From Veronia nyctiphanis (GTDB taxonomy: Bacteria > Pseudomonadota > Gammaproteobacteria > Enterobacterales > Vibrionaceae), in the NCBI RefSeq assembly GCF_004116385.1, contig NZ_PEIB01000007.1, forward strand, positions 62,001-126,000: 64,000 bases of DNA, read 5' to 3'. Below are positions 18,964-28,520 of this stretch, piece by piece (within the stretch, counting starts at the first letter, position 1; each line of letters starts with the position of its first letter). A model generated the notes under the pieces. That model searched no databases and was not told where the DNA came from. It saw nothing but the letters and a program-made list of their open reading frames with translations. Made by a program: the position numbers and the translations under genes.

Positions 18964-20307
18964 TTAGCTTACTTGCTCGGCAGGCTTAGCCTCGCTGGTC
19001 TCAGTTTCCCCATCGAAGGCATCGGGGTAGGTTTTATTCATCCATTCACCGACTTCTTCGGCAGGTGTGTTGAAGAACGTTGCTATGTTCGGAATCAATG
19101 CATAAAGTGGGACAACCAGCGCCGACAGAGCAGCAAGGGCAAAAAATGTTGACCATGCACCAAAGTGGTCTGTCAAGGGGCCTGCTAACGCAATTCCAAC
19201 CGGTATTGCCAGCCCAGACACGATTCCGAGAGATGATAAGATTCGGCTTCTGAAATGGTCAGGTACTGCCACCGTGATTTGTGTTTGAATTAGAATATTA
19301 ATCCAGATACAGCCTGCTGTTGAGATCATAAGACCGATTACTAACGCCCAATACGATTGCATCACGACAGGTATCAGCAACATCAACGCATTGAGAGTTA
19401 TACCCAGAAAGAAAGTACGATAGTTAGTCATTCTCTTCGTCATAAAAGACAACGTCGTTGCACCCAGAATGGCGCCAATCGCAAGTGCTGATTCAAGGAT
19501 GCCAACATAGTAAGGAGAGAGCCCCAGTGTTTCTTTAACTAGGTATGGGATCAACACAATCACCGGATAAGCCAGCGCGTTGGAGAGAAGTATCAGCACA
19601 AACAAAGCAAGCACGACACGTACCTTAGCTAACGCTCGGAAGCCCAGATAAATGTCTTCACTCCAGGTCTTTATCGTCAACGTCTCATCGGTTTCATTGT
19701 TCTCTCGTTTGGGTTTGGTATTTTGTTGAATAAGTGAAATACCGATTAAAGACGCAAAGAAAGAACCCAGATTGACCAGAACAGCACCTTCAATTCCAAT
19801 CGTCGCAACCATGGTCGCGCCGAAAGCAGCGCCCAATAACCCGACAACTGAGTTTAAAGTTTGAATACTCTGGTTGGCTTTTTGTAGTTGTTCTGCCTTA
19901 ACGAGGTTTGAAACAACAGCAGCACTACCAGCTTCGAATAAGCAGCCGAAAAAGGAGGAAGCGATACTGAGGGCGATGAGGAGGAACATTGTCATCCCGC
20001 CGATCAAAAATAACCATGCCATGGTCGATACAGTTAAAATCAGCCCTACGTTAGCCCACAGCATGATTTTCTTTCTGGAAAACCTGTCACCGAGAGGTGC
20101 AAGCAAGGGGCTAAAAACAAGAACAGAGAGAATGGTGGGAACGAGAACTGTTGCCATGCTGGCGGCAGAGCCTGTCGTTTCTAATATCCACCATGCAACC
20201 GCCAATGTTTGTGCTGAGGAGCCTAAATCTGATAGAAACTCACCCCCACGATACCACCAAAAATCACGACCTAGCCCTTCTTCTTTGTGATTGTCTTTTC
20301 CTGACAT
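18964..20307 (-). CDS. MFS transporter, copy B
   Basis: 447 residues with 12 predicted membrane segments. It begins MSGKDNHKEEGLGRDFWWYR and has the loop LAPLGDRFSRKKIMLW. It is a clear duplicate of MFS A, and divergence is spread along the protein, so the duplication is not recent. The C-terminal tail is acidic and soluble (residues about 415-447). It is preceded on its strand by small protein B and regulator B. Efflux of an unknown compound is the most likely role. Confidence 0.85.
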   Translation of the reverse strand: MSGKDNHKEEGLGRDFWWYRGGEFLSDLGSSAQTLAVAWWILETTGSAASMATVLVPTILSVLVFSPLLAPLGDRFSRKKIMLWANVGLILTVSTMAWLFLIGGMTMFLLIALSIASSFFGCLFEAGSAAVVSNLVKAEQLQKANQSIQTLNSVVGLLGAAFGATMVATIGIEGAVLVNLGSFFASLIGISLIQQNTKPKRENNETDETLTIKTWSEDIYLGFRALAKVRVVLALFVLILLSNALAYPVIVLIPYLVKETLGLSPYYVGILESALAIGAILGATTLSFMTKRMTNYRTFFLGITLNALMLLIPVVMQSYWALVIGLMISTAGCIWINILIQTQITVAVPDHFRSRILSSLGIVSGLAIPVGIALAGPLTDHFGAWSTFFALAALSALVVPLYALIPNIATFFNTPAEEVGEWMNKTYPDAFDGETETSEAKPAEQVS

Positions 20308-20417
20308 TGTTTGTTCTCCATACTCCGTTTTTTTGTTAGCTTCTACTTCGCGACTCCTTCATACAATCAATAAGTTATCAAGTAGCTGGCATGGCTACTT
20401 TAGGGTGCTTGGTATAG

Positions 20418-20660
20418 CTACCTAAAATGTCGCAGTGAGTGATGCCTCTCGCATGCTTCCGCTTGACGTGTGCTGGCTACACCAAACAGTAATGCTTCTA
20501 GAACAACAGAGAGAGAAACAACGGCAAGCAAAAGTAGAGGCAACTGCACTACCTCTGGTAAAGAAGCAAACGCAAAGGCGATTACAGCAACAATTACAAT
20601 GAAGATGTAAAGATATTTTCTGTTGATACGGGTTTTTAGTGAGCCAGTAAGATGTTTCAT
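20418..20660 (-). CDS. Small two-helix membrane protein, copy B
   Basis: 80 residues from the ATG at 20660 (MKHLTGSLKTRINRKYLYIF). The start is chosen because GGGGGC precedes it as in copy A. Two hydrophobic segments follow, with SLPEVVQLPLLLLA and LEALLFG in common with copy A. The C-terminal tail is basic and His-rich. It sits in the same relative place, between regulator and MFS gene. Function unknown. Confidence 0.65.
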   Translation of the reverse strand: MKHLTGSLKTRINRKYLYIFIVIVAVIAFAFASLPEVVQLPLLLLAVVSLSVVLEALLFGVASTRQAEACERHHSLRHFR

Positions 20661-20740
20661 GTTATTGCCCCCATTGATTTTTTTGTAAGTTCGGGGGCAG
20701 TATTTACAATGAGATGACAAGAGTCTATTAATAGATGCTG

Positions 20741-20770
20741 GCGTATCTATGGGCGATAACCGTTGGTATC
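20741..20770. promoter_or_regulatory. GGTATC-type repeats upstream of small protein B
   Basis: GCGTATC (20741), GATAAC (20755) and GGTATC (20765) lie in a block that resembles 17865-17955. Candidate operator of the cluster's own regulators. Confidence 0.4.
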
Positions 20771-20815
20771 ACGATCTGTCACCGTGGCATGAGCAAAGCT
20801 TAATTGTTATAGATA

Positions 20816-21586
20816 CTACACTTTATCAACAAGGTTTTTGACGGGGAAAAGCGGCGCATCGGCTTCAAAAAGGCCAAAGACAGCTCTGTATAGGTTCACA
20901 TTCTCTTGAGGGTTACGGATATGGTTAAGACCAATTTTTCCAAACTCTTCATGCACTGCATTCAAACTTTCTTTATACCTTTTCAGTTCGCTCTCCGTGA
21001 ATAGTCGCAAACCGAAATGGAATGTATCCTCATTTTCCTGCCCATTCCTATTTCCGCTTACATCCAGTTTTTGATTGAACACTTGCATAAAAGCGTCTCT
21101 ATAAAGTGCGGACAGCTCCGGTGCATCTTCATAACTAAACGTCGTTGCCAGTGGGTATACAAGCTCTATATTGTCGCCCGATAACGTAATGAAGTTTAAT
21201 TTCTCAAGCTCTCTTGCGTACAGATAAGCAGAAGGCCGATTGATCGAAAAGCTATCTGTAAGACTATCAATGGTTCTTTTCCCTGCCAGAACGGAGGCAA
21301 ATACTTCAAATAGAGCTGGTTTTTCGAGATGTCCAGCGAGTTGTTCTTCAGACATGGCTGTATCAATTCGACTTTCAGCAAGCAGAACTAACTCAGACAT
21401 TGGTGTCCCTACTGCATCACAAAGCTGAATCAGTTGATCTAGGCCGATGTGTGGGCGATTTAAAAGACGTTTGATGGTGACTTCGGTGAGATCGCAACGT
21501 GCAGCAAGGTCCCTGTATGTCAGTCCTTTAGATTTCAGCACACCTTTCAAGGCTTCCAGCATCCGATTTGCGTGACTTTCACTCAT
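20816..21586 (-). CDS. HTH transcriptional regulator, copy B
   Basis: 256 residues. An N-terminal XRE-like helix-turn-helix (about 10-60: LTYRDLAARCDLTEVTIKRL) is followed by a predicted winged-helix-like region (about 95-150: INRPSAYLYARELEKLNFI) and a C-terminal alpha-helical part ending PLFPVKNLVDKV. It is a paralogue of the protein at 21724-22488 and of the broken one at 18068-18832. I do not recognise a named family for the full architecture. It lies just upstream of small protein B, separated by the GGTATC-repeat block, so it probably regulates that unit. Confidence 0.72.
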   Translation of the reverse strand: MSESHANRMLEALKGVLKSKGLTYRDLAARCDLTEVTIKRLLNRPHIGLDQLIQLCDAVGTPMSELVLLAESRIDTAMSEEQLAGHLEKPALFEVFASVLAGKRTIDSLTDSFSINRPSAYLYARELEKLNFITLSGDNIELVYPLATTFSYEDAPELSALYRDAFMQVFNQKLDVSGNRNGQENEDTFHFGLRLFTESELKRYKESLNAVHEEFGKIGLNHIRNPQENVNLYRAVFGLFEADAPLFPVKNLVDKV

Positions 21587-21723
21587 TTTGGCTTCCTAGG
21601 ACCATCAAAACATCGTTTTATAGTAGGTTCAGGGTGGGAGATTTCACTCTGTTTGATTATGAATTGGGAGTAAATCCGCAAACTAAGATACCTCATTAAA
21701 TTTCAGCCAATGTGGTGTTGTGT

Positions 21724-22488
21724 TTAGACTTCGTCAACCAGATTTTCGACAGGAAACAGTGGCTCAGTGCTTTCGAAGGTCGCATGAGTGTTCTGATATA
21801 TTCTCGTCATATCAGAGGGTTTTCGAATGTGTTTTAGGGTGATTTGAGCAATCTCATCCTGAAGTACGGTGAATCGCTCTTTATAGGCGTTAAACTCAGC
21901 GTCGGTCAAAATTACCGTACCAAAGCTAATGTTCCCAAATGCTTTTTCCTTGCTACTGGCTTGCCTCTTAATTGCTTCAAGGCGAGCGTTGAAGAGCATT
22001 GAACTAAACTCTGGTGAGTCGTCAAAATCAGTATTTGCTGAAAGTGGATAGACCAGCTCAATGTTTTCGCCTGAGAGAGTGATGAAATTAAGTTTCTCCA
22101 GCTCACGAGCATAGATATAGGCAGAGGGCAGGTTGATGCCGAATTTATCTGACAGGGATTGGATTCGTCTGCTGCCAGCAACGATGGCGATGAAGACTTC
22201 CATCAACGCGGGCTTTTCAAGTTGCGCTTTGAGTTGCTCTCGTGACATTTCTGAGGTGTATTTGGAAATATCATTTTCCATCATCCACAGTATGTCGTTC
22301 ATCGACGTATCTGCTGCCTCACAGAGCTGAATAAGCTGGTCCAGTGCAATGTGCGGTCGGTTGAGCAGGCGCTTAATAGTGACTTCGGTCATATCACAAC
22401 GCTCAGCCAACTCTTTATAGGTTAACCCTTTTGATTTTAATACGCTCTTGAGTGTTTCCAGCATTCTGGTTGCTTGGCTGTGACCCAT
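21724..22488 (-). CDS. HTH transcriptional regulator, copy C
   Basis: 254 residues with the same layout as copy B: an HTH with LTYKELAERCDMTEVTIKRL, a middle region with INLPSAYIYARELEKLNFI, and the terminal motif PLFPVENLVDEV. It starts 137 bases upstream of copy B on the same strand. No small membrane protein or MFS gene lies between copies C and B, so copy C lacks its own unit. It may be a regulator-only duplicate. Confidence 0.72.
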   Translation of the reverse strand: MGHSQATRMLETLKSVLKSKGLTYKELAERCDMTEVTIKRLLNRPHIALDQLIQLCEAADTSMNDILWMMENDISKYTSEMSREQLKAQLEKPALMEVFIAIVAGSRRIQSLSDKFGINLPSAYIYARELEKLNFITLSGENIELVYPLSANTDFDDSPEFSSMLFNARLEAIKRQASSKEKAFGNISFGTVILTDAEFNAYKERFTVLQDEIAQITLKHIRKPSDMTRIYQNTHATFESTEPLFPVENLVDEV

Positions 22489-22602
22489 TAAATTTTCTCG
22501 CTAATTTGAACCTTGACCAAACATACTAGAGTGAAAATGAGGTCGTTCATTAATTTGGAGAGGGAGTTTAGAGCGGATTCTCATATGCATATGATGAAGA
22601 AA

Positions 22603-22629
22603 AATAAAAAGCAGCCTGAACGACTGCTT
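22603..22629 (-). terminator. Rho-independent terminator after thioesterase
   Basis: On the minus strand, AAGCAGTC/GGCTGCTT surrounds a 5-base loop and is followed by TTTATTTTTC, 12 bases after the stop. Confidence 0.7.
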
Positions 22630-22640
22630 GATGTGAAAGG

Positions 22641-23069
22641 TTACTTCGCTTCAATGGCTTCCATCGCTTCACGGATGTGGCTGGGTAGGGTGGTTTTGCA
22701 CTGGTTGGCAAAGTCGAACATTACTGTCTTTGCCGTTCCCTTGGTCGTCACCGCGCCTTGCGCCTTGCTGTAAGCAAGGTATTCCATATCAAATCGATCC
22801 TCACCAATGTTGGTGACTCTTGAGCCAATCAGTAGCGTGTCTGGGTAGGTGACGGGGCGGATATATTTGCAGGTGACTTCGCCCAGTACAGGGCCTTTTT
22901 TCGTTTTCGGAATATCTTCCATCATTGAAAAACGACTGAAGTACTCTAGCCTCGCGGTCTCAAAATAGCGTAAGTACACCGCGTTATTAACATGATTGAG
23001 AGCATCCATTTCACCCCAAGCGACGGATATTTCGGTGATCACTGGGTAATCCTTTAGCGCATCTATCAT
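22641..23069 (-). CDS. Acyl-CoA thioesterase, hot-dog fold (4HBT family)
   Basis: 142 residues. The family motif is GEMDALNHVNNAVYLRYFE with the catalytic Asp, followed by ARLEYFSRF. Such YbgC/FadM-like enzymes hydrolyse acyl-CoA thioesters in the cytoplasm. The ATG at 23069 has GGGGGAAATAAGA directly upstream. The frame is open further upstream but has no good ribosome site there. The substrate chain length is unknown. Confidence 0.85.
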   Translation of the reverse strand: MIDALKDYPVITEISVAWGEMDALNHVNNAVYLRYFETARLEYFSRFSMMEDIPKTKKGPVLGEVTCKYIRPVTYPDTLLIGSRVTNIGEDRFDMEYLAYSKAQGAVTTKGTAKTVMFDFANQCKTTLPSHIREAMEAIEAK

Positions 23070-23184
23070 TCTTATTTCCCCCTTGTTAAACGCTTGTTTG
23101 AATAATGCTAGCACGAATTGACTGGGTATGAATATAAAATCTATAAACCTGATAACTCGTTGAAAAATTGATAGATACAAAGTA

Positions 23185-23212
23185 AAAAAGGTGCCTATAA
23201 AAGACACCTTGA
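23185..23212 (-). terminator. Rho-independent terminator after phoD
   Basis: On the minus strand, AAGGTGTC/GGCACCTT is followed by a T-run, 20 bases after the phosphatase stop. Confidence 0.75.
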
Positions 23213-23231
23213 TATGCAAGTCGTGGATCTA

Positions 23232-24908
23232 TTAAGCCATTGTTATCGCTAGGCCATCGGTGGTTGATGCAGACTTTGTACTCACTCTGTAATCTTCTGA
23301 TTTTACGGTTGAGACAAAGTGCCAAACAGCGTCAACTTTTTCATGTGTTGCGTTGAGAGCCAGATAGCCCCTTTGCGACAAATCTGTGAATTGCAGGTCT
23401 TTAACAAGTTGTGGCATCACCATTTCAAACTGCTTAATCGCTGCGATATCCATGGCGAGATATTTCTCCATACCAGGAGAGCTGACGGAGCTTGTTGCAA
23501 ACTCGACACCAATATTAGTACCTGAATGGTTTTGGAGTTGCCCTGCCCACGCATTATGGGTATCACCAGCAAGAGAGATTAACTGTTTATTGTGGTGCCC
23601 AAACTGAGCCAAAAGCCATTCCCGCTCTGCGTAGAATCCATCCCATGCATCCAAATTGTATGGAAGGTGAGGGACTGAAGATTTGTCTGCCAATTGCAGA
23701 TAGCTCTGAATAGCTTGGTTAACGGCTGCCATGGCTTCAGCTTTTTTATCGGCCGGGGCATTTAGAAGGCCAAATATCGCCATTAATACTGTGTGAGGTA
23801 AGGCCATTTTAGTCATCAAGACCTGCTGGCCAAGCACGCTCCACTTTGCCTTATTCTGCGGCAGTTTTTCTGTCAGCCATTGCTTTTGGGACTCACCGAG
23901 AAGTTGTCGCTGAGGCGAATAAGATTCGGCAATGACTTTCTGTACTTCTGTTGGGTCACCTGATGACGGGTAGTGGAGAGGCTTATCGCGGCCAATGACT
24001 CGCGTATCCAACATATAAAGATCCAACAGATCGCCGAATTGAAAGTCACGGTAAATCAGCATATTGGAATCTGTATTTTCACGCACAGGTAGCCATTCTA
24101 CCCAAGCCGCTGCCGCAGCAGCACGACGAGCGTCATAACTACCCTCTGTGACATCATCATGGTTTTCTGCGCCATTTTTCCATGCGTCGTTAGCGATCTC
24201 GTGGTCGTCCCACACTGCAATCATGGGGATATCTGCATGTAAAGCTTGTAAGTTCGGATCAGAGCGATACTGGGCATAACGTTTGCGATAGTCATCTAGC
24301 GTCAGGCACTCACTCCCTTTGCTTGGCAGTCGTCCCATTGCGGCTGCGTCTTCTGTCGCGTAACCATCAGAACCATATTCGTAGAGGTAATCGCCGAGGT
24401 GGATTACAGCATCAAAAGGGTTACTTTGGTGTTGGGTAACGATTTCTTTGTAGACGTTGAAGTGACCTGCTGGGTAGTTTGAGCATGAGACAACAGCTAG
24501 CGATGCGCTGTCTAGGGAGCCCTCCGCAAGGGTCTTTGTTTGGCCAATTGGGCTAAATTTGCCGTTACATTCGAAGCGGTAATAGTAACGCGTATTTGGT
24601 TGGAGTTTTTCTGCGTCGACTTTAACGGTGAAATCGCGATAGTTGCCAGTGACAAATTCACCTTGCTTGCTGACAGAAGTGAAATCTGCATCGGTTGCGA
24701 TCTCCCACTTCACATTAACTTCGCTGGCTTCAGTCGTTACACGTGTCCACAAAATAATGGCGGTTTGGGTTGGGTCGCCGCTGGCGATGCCATGTTGAAA
24801 AGACACGGGTTCGTTATTGTTATTTTTGGATGAAACACAACCTGCGAGGCTTGTTGCGATAGCACCGCCCGAAACGGACTGAATAAAGTGACGTCTTGAA
24901 ATTGGCAT
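23232..24908 (-). CDS. PhoD-like alkaline phosphatase/phosphodiesterase, exported
   Basis: 558 residues. The N-terminus SRRHFIQSVSGG is a Tat signal, and LAGC with Cys near residue 24 forms a lipobox, so the protein may be Tat-exported and lipid-anchored. A fibronectin-like PhoD N-domain (about 35-130: FQHGIASGDPTQTAIILWTR) precedes the metallophosphatase domain (about 135-520) with VSCSNYPAGHFN, HLGDYLYEYG, VWDDHEIAND and SLAGDTHNAW as metal ligands. It would release phosphate from organic phosphoesters outside the cytoplasm. The gene is intact and flanked by terminators. Confidence 0.9.
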   Translation of the reverse strand: MPISRRHFIQSVSGGAIATSLAGCVSSKNNNNEPVSFQHGIASGDPTQTAIILWTRVTTEASEVNVKWEIATDADFTSVSKQGEFVTGNYRDFTVKVDAEKLQPNTRYYYRFECNGKFSPIGQTKTLAEGSLDSASLAVVSCSNYPAGHFNVYKEIVTQHQSNPFDAVIHLGDYLYEYGSDGYATEDAAAMGRLPSKGSECLTLDDYRKRYAQYRSDPNLQALHADIPMIAVWDDHEIANDAWKNGAENHDDVTEGSYDARRAAAAAAWVEWLPVRENTDSNMLIYRDFQFGDLLDLYMLDTRVIGRDKPLHYPSSGDPTEVQKVIAESYSPQRQLLGESQKQWLTEKLPQNKAKWSVLGQQVLMTKMALPHTVLMAIFGLLNAPADKKAEAMAAVNQAIQSYLQLADKSSVPHLPYNLDAWDGFYAEREWLLAQFGHHNKQLISLAGDTHNAWAGQLQNHSGTNIGVEFATSSVSSPGMEKYLAMDIAAIKQFEMVMPQLVKDLQFTDLSQRGYLALNATHEKVDAVWHFVSTVKSEDYRVSTKSASTTDGLAITMA

Positions 24909-25054
24909 ACATTGCTTCCTTGATAAACTGCATCAAACTGGACTGACCAGTCCGGAAGCTTTCCATTCTAATATTACATTTTTGTTTATCGGTACACTGT
25001 TCAATCAATAGCAGAACGAAATTTCGAGTAGCTTCAAGAATCTGCCTCGTAAAC

Positions 25055-25086
25055 AAAAAAAAGCCTCTCGTGAGAGAGGCTTTTTT
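25055..25086. terminator. Bidirectional-looking terminator after the aldehyde dehydrogenase
   Basis: AAAAAAAGCCTCTC/GAGAGAGGCTTTTTT surrounds a 2-base loop, 14 bases below the aldehyde dehydrogenase stop. Confidence 0.85.
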
Positions 25087-25100
25087 ATAAACACTTTTAG

Positions 25101-26491
25101 CTAAAGCGATGGGCTTTTAAACACCATCATTTTGTCTCTTGTCATGTCGTGCATGGAGTATTGAATACCGCCCAGCCCCATGCCTGATGCGTCGCGGCCT
25201 CCAAATGGCATCCAGTCTACCCTAAATGCCGTATGGTCATTAACCATCACTGCTGTGGCATTGAGGCGGCTGCTTGTGTAAAGCGCATCCTCAAGGTTTT
25301 GCGTATACACGGCAGCCTGAAAAGCAAATGGCAGGCTATTGGCACGTTTAATCGCATCATCTTTGTCTGTGTATGAGTAAACGCAAACAACAGGGCCGAA
25401 TATCTCTTGTTGTGACACGCGGGCCGTTTCCGACGGGTTGAGTATCACGGTCGGTGCGTAGCAGTGGTCAGATATTTTCTCGCCGCCACAAAGTATTTTC
25501 GCACCTTCTGCTTTGGCTTCTTCAACCCACGCGGATACACGGTTGACTTCTTGCGCAAGAATAAGCGGACCGACTTCTGTTTCCGGATCAAGCGGATCGC
25601 CTACCTTCAGTTTTCTGGCGCCTTCACTGATGCGTGTCGCTACTTCATCACAGATAGACTCGTGAACATAAACGCGTTGAACTGAGACACACACTTGCCC
25701 TGCGTGGTAGAAACCACCCTTGGTGAGTTCAGGGACAACAGCATCTAAATCTGCGCTTTCATCCACAATCACGGGCGCGGCACCACCATGCTCAAGTGCA
25801 CAGCGCGTGCCGGGTGCGAGCAGAGAGCGCAGCATCCAGCCTACTTTTGCTGAACCGATAAACGACAAGAAGTTCACCCTTTCATCACTGACCAGTTTGC
25901 TTGCTGCGGTGTTGTCGCAAACCAATGCCTGACACCAGCCTTCTGGCAGACCTGCCTCTTTCAGGATCTCAACGAAACGTATGCATGACAGAGGTGTGGT
26001 GGTGGCAGGTTTAACAAGCACAGGACAACCCACTGCTATTGCTGGCACGGTTTGGTGAATGATCAGGTTCAAAGGATGGTTAAACGCACTGATTGATGAT
26101 ACGACACCGATAGCTCACGCTGGGTAAATGCCAGACGATTTGCCGACGATTGGGTGTGCCCCATAGGGATTTGCTCGCCCTTGATTTGTGGGATGTGTTC
26201 AATAGCGAGCTTGACGCCATTGATCGCACGCATGACTTCAACCTTAGAATCCATGTAAGGTTTTCCGCCTTCTTCAGCGGCAAGCTCCGTCAGCTCCTCA
26301 ACCTGTGTTGACATGATTTCTGCGGTTTTTTCCAAAATGGCAACCCGCTGGTGGGCGGGAAGCCATGCATTGCGGTCTTGAAACAGCGCGTGAGCACGCG
26401 CTATCGCCTTGTCTACATCCTCTTCATTCTGTGTCGGGATGGACTTGATGAGTTTGCCGTCAAACGGGCGAAAAACCTGAAGTTCAGGCAT
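25101..26491 (-). pseudogene. Aldehyde dehydrogenase with one frameshift
   Basis: NAD(P)-dependent aldehyde dehydrogenase, about 463 residues if repaired. The start (MPELQVFRPFDGKLI) at 26491 has AAGGAG upstream. The frame is lost near 26113, where adding one C restores EPIGVVSSISAFNHPLNLII. Downstream are GSAKVGW (cofactor), the general base Glu in LEHGGAAPV and the nucleophile Cys in GQVCVSVQR, so the enzyme would be complete. It lies 20 bases after the acetolactate-synthase-like gene on the same strand. The substrate is unknown. The single lost base may be a sequencing error. Confidence 0.78.
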
Positions 26492-26511
26492 GTGAGCGCT
26501 CCTTATCCTGA

Positions 26512-28149
26512 CTATTTAATGTCTTTACTTTCTTTGATCAACACGTTGAGAATCGAGTGATTCAATGAGTAGTCAACAGGCAGGTCGATGAGGTGAACAC
26601 CTTTGGTATTCAACGCATGCTTCAAAATAGACTGAAACTCATCATGGCTGTCTGGCCTGTGCCCGATAGCCCCGAAGCTATTGGCATATTTTACGAGGTC
26701 CGGATTATCGAAATCTAAGCCCCAATTTGCTAGACCTTGGCCTTCCTGTTTCCATTTGATCATGCCATAGGCGCTGTCATTGAGGATGATGACCACCATG
26801 TCCAGCCCCATTCTTACTGCCGTTTCCAGCTCCTGAGAATTCATCAGGAAACCGCCATCACCATTAACTGAAACCACTTTTTTCTGGGGATAAAGCTGTT
26901 TGGCTGCCATTGCAGACGGAAGACCTGCTCCCATGGTTGCTAATGCGTTATCAAGCAATAAGGTATTGTTGGTGTGGCATAAGTAGTTGCGGGCGAACCA
27001 GATTTTGTAGACACCATTGTCAAGCGTGACGATGTCTTCATCATCAAGGTTATCCCTGAGCACTTTCACCAAACGCTGCGGCAACATAGGAAAACGGCGG
27101 TCTTCAAAATACTTAGTGGTTTTCTCTGTTACGTATTGTTTAACGCGAGCGAAGTAGTCCATGTTTTGTTGAAGCTCGCCGACTTTATCTGTTAGACGTT
27201 CAACAGAAGCAGTAATATCGCCTACAACATTCACTTGTGGGAAATACACTTCATCAGTTCGTGCGCCAAAGAAATTCACATGGATAACTTTCGTTCCATC
27301 TCTTTCCATGAAAAACGGTGGCTTTTCTATAACATCATGACCGACGTTAAGAATCAGGTCAGCTTTCTCAATGGCACAGTGGAGGAAATCATGACTGGAA
27401 AGGGCCGCGGTGCCAATAAAGCGTTCGTGTCGCTCGTCAACAACGCCTTTACCCATTTGTGTATTAAAAAAGTAGATGCCTGTCTTGTCGATAAACTCAG
27501 TGAGTGCTGTACTAGCCCGCTTTCTGTTGGCACCCGCACCAATCAAAAGAAGGGGCATTTTCGCGTTTTTGATCATTTCCGCCGCTTGATTTAATGCTTT
27601 TTCATCAGCTTCAGGGCGTCGACTGTTCACAACGTCGAAAATCTCAGCTTTTGACTCTTCTGCTGCTATGTCCTCAGGCAACTCTAGGTATCCGGCTCCC
27701 GGTCTTTCTTCCATGCATTGACGGAACGATTCCCGCACCATGGCAGGCACGTTGTTACCATCGACGATTTGTTCTGAATACTTAGTGATGGGTTTCATCA
27801 GATTGACGACATCAACAATCTGGAAGCGGCCTTGTTTACTCTTTCTTATTGGTTTTTGGCCACCCAACATGATCATTGGCATCGCACCCAACTGCGCATA
27901 AGCAGCTGCGGTGACAAAGTTAGTTGCGCCCGGACCAAGCGTTGAAAGGCAGACACCCGGCTTACCGGTCAGTCGGCCGTATGTCGCTGCCATAAAGCCA
28001 GCGGCTTGTTCGTGACGTGTGAGGATGAGTTTGATTGGTGAGTCTTTAAGTGAGTCAAGAAAATCGAGATTTTCTTCCCCCGGGATCCCATATATATACT
28101 CAACACCCTCATTTTCTAATGCTTTTACAAAAAGATCTGATGTTTTCAT
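26512..28149 (-). CDS. Thiamine-diphosphate enzyme, acetolactate-synthase large-subunit-like
   Basis: 545 residues with the three ThDP-enzyme domains. The N-terminal Pyr domain contains YGIPGEENLDFLDSL and the catalytic Glu in LTRHEQAAGFMA. The central domain is at about 190-330. The C-terminal PP domain has the ThDP motif VNGDGGFLMNSQELETAVR, followed by ND. It resembles IlvB-type acetolactate synthases, but no small regulatory subunit is adjacent. Its partner is an aldehyde dehydrogenase, which suggests a catabolic or fermentative role rather than branched-chain amino-acid synthesis. The exact reaction is uncertain. Confidence 0.82.
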   Translation of the reverse strand: MKTSDLFVKALENEGVEYIYGIPGEENLDFLDSLKDSPIKLILTRHEQAAGFMAATYGRLTGKPGVCLSTLGPGATNFVTAAAYAQLGAMPMIMLGGQKPIRKSKQGRFQIVDVVNLMKPITKYSEQIVDGNNVPAMVRESFRQCMEERPGAGYLELPEDIAAEESKAEIFDVVNSRRPEADEKALNQAAEMIKNAKMPLLLIGAGANRKRASTALTEFIDKTGIYFFNTQMGKGVVDERHERFIGTAALSSHDFLHCAIEKADLILNVGHDVIEKPPFFMERDGTKVIHVNFFGARTDEVYFPQVNVVGDITASVERLTDKVGELQQNMDYFARVKQYVTEKTTKYFEDRRFPMLPQRLVKVLRDNLDDEDIVTLDNGVYKIWFARNYLCHTNNTLLLDNALATMGAGLPSAMAAKQLYPQKKVVSVNGDGGFLMNSQELETAVRMGLDMVVIILNDSAYGMIKWKQEGQGLANWGLDFDNPDLVKYANSFGAIGHRPDSHDEFQSILKHALNTKGVHLIDLPVDYSLNHSILNVLIKESKDIK

Positions 28150-28520
28150 TTCTTCATCTCACATCCGGAATTATTGACGGCGTGCGAAGTTCATAGCGAT
28201 ACAGCAGGCATTGTGAGAGCTATCTTTTCTCTCGCCAATTCACTGAGTCAGCGCGCGAGTATTTAACCTATCAATAAGACAGGTATTTTTATTCAGTGTA
28301 GACTCAGACCAGATAACGGGGAGAGAATTTCAGCAAGTCGGCAACACATCAACCGAATTTTCAAGCTATGTATGTCACGCATCTACTCGAAAAATCGTAA
28401 CATTCACAAATGCGCATTTAGCGTCCAATATTCGGTAAACGCGGTAAAAGAAGAAGATTTAAGTAGGTAATTAGTGAATATCTTTCGTATTTATCACCAT
28501 ATTCACTCAAATAAAAATAG
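28150..28520. other. Intergenic region, promoter side of the acetolactate-synthase-like gene
   Basis: No gene, strong hairpin or known leader was seen in 371 bases. It must hold the promoter of the gene starting at 28149 and the 3' end of the MATE transcript. Confidence 0.4.
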
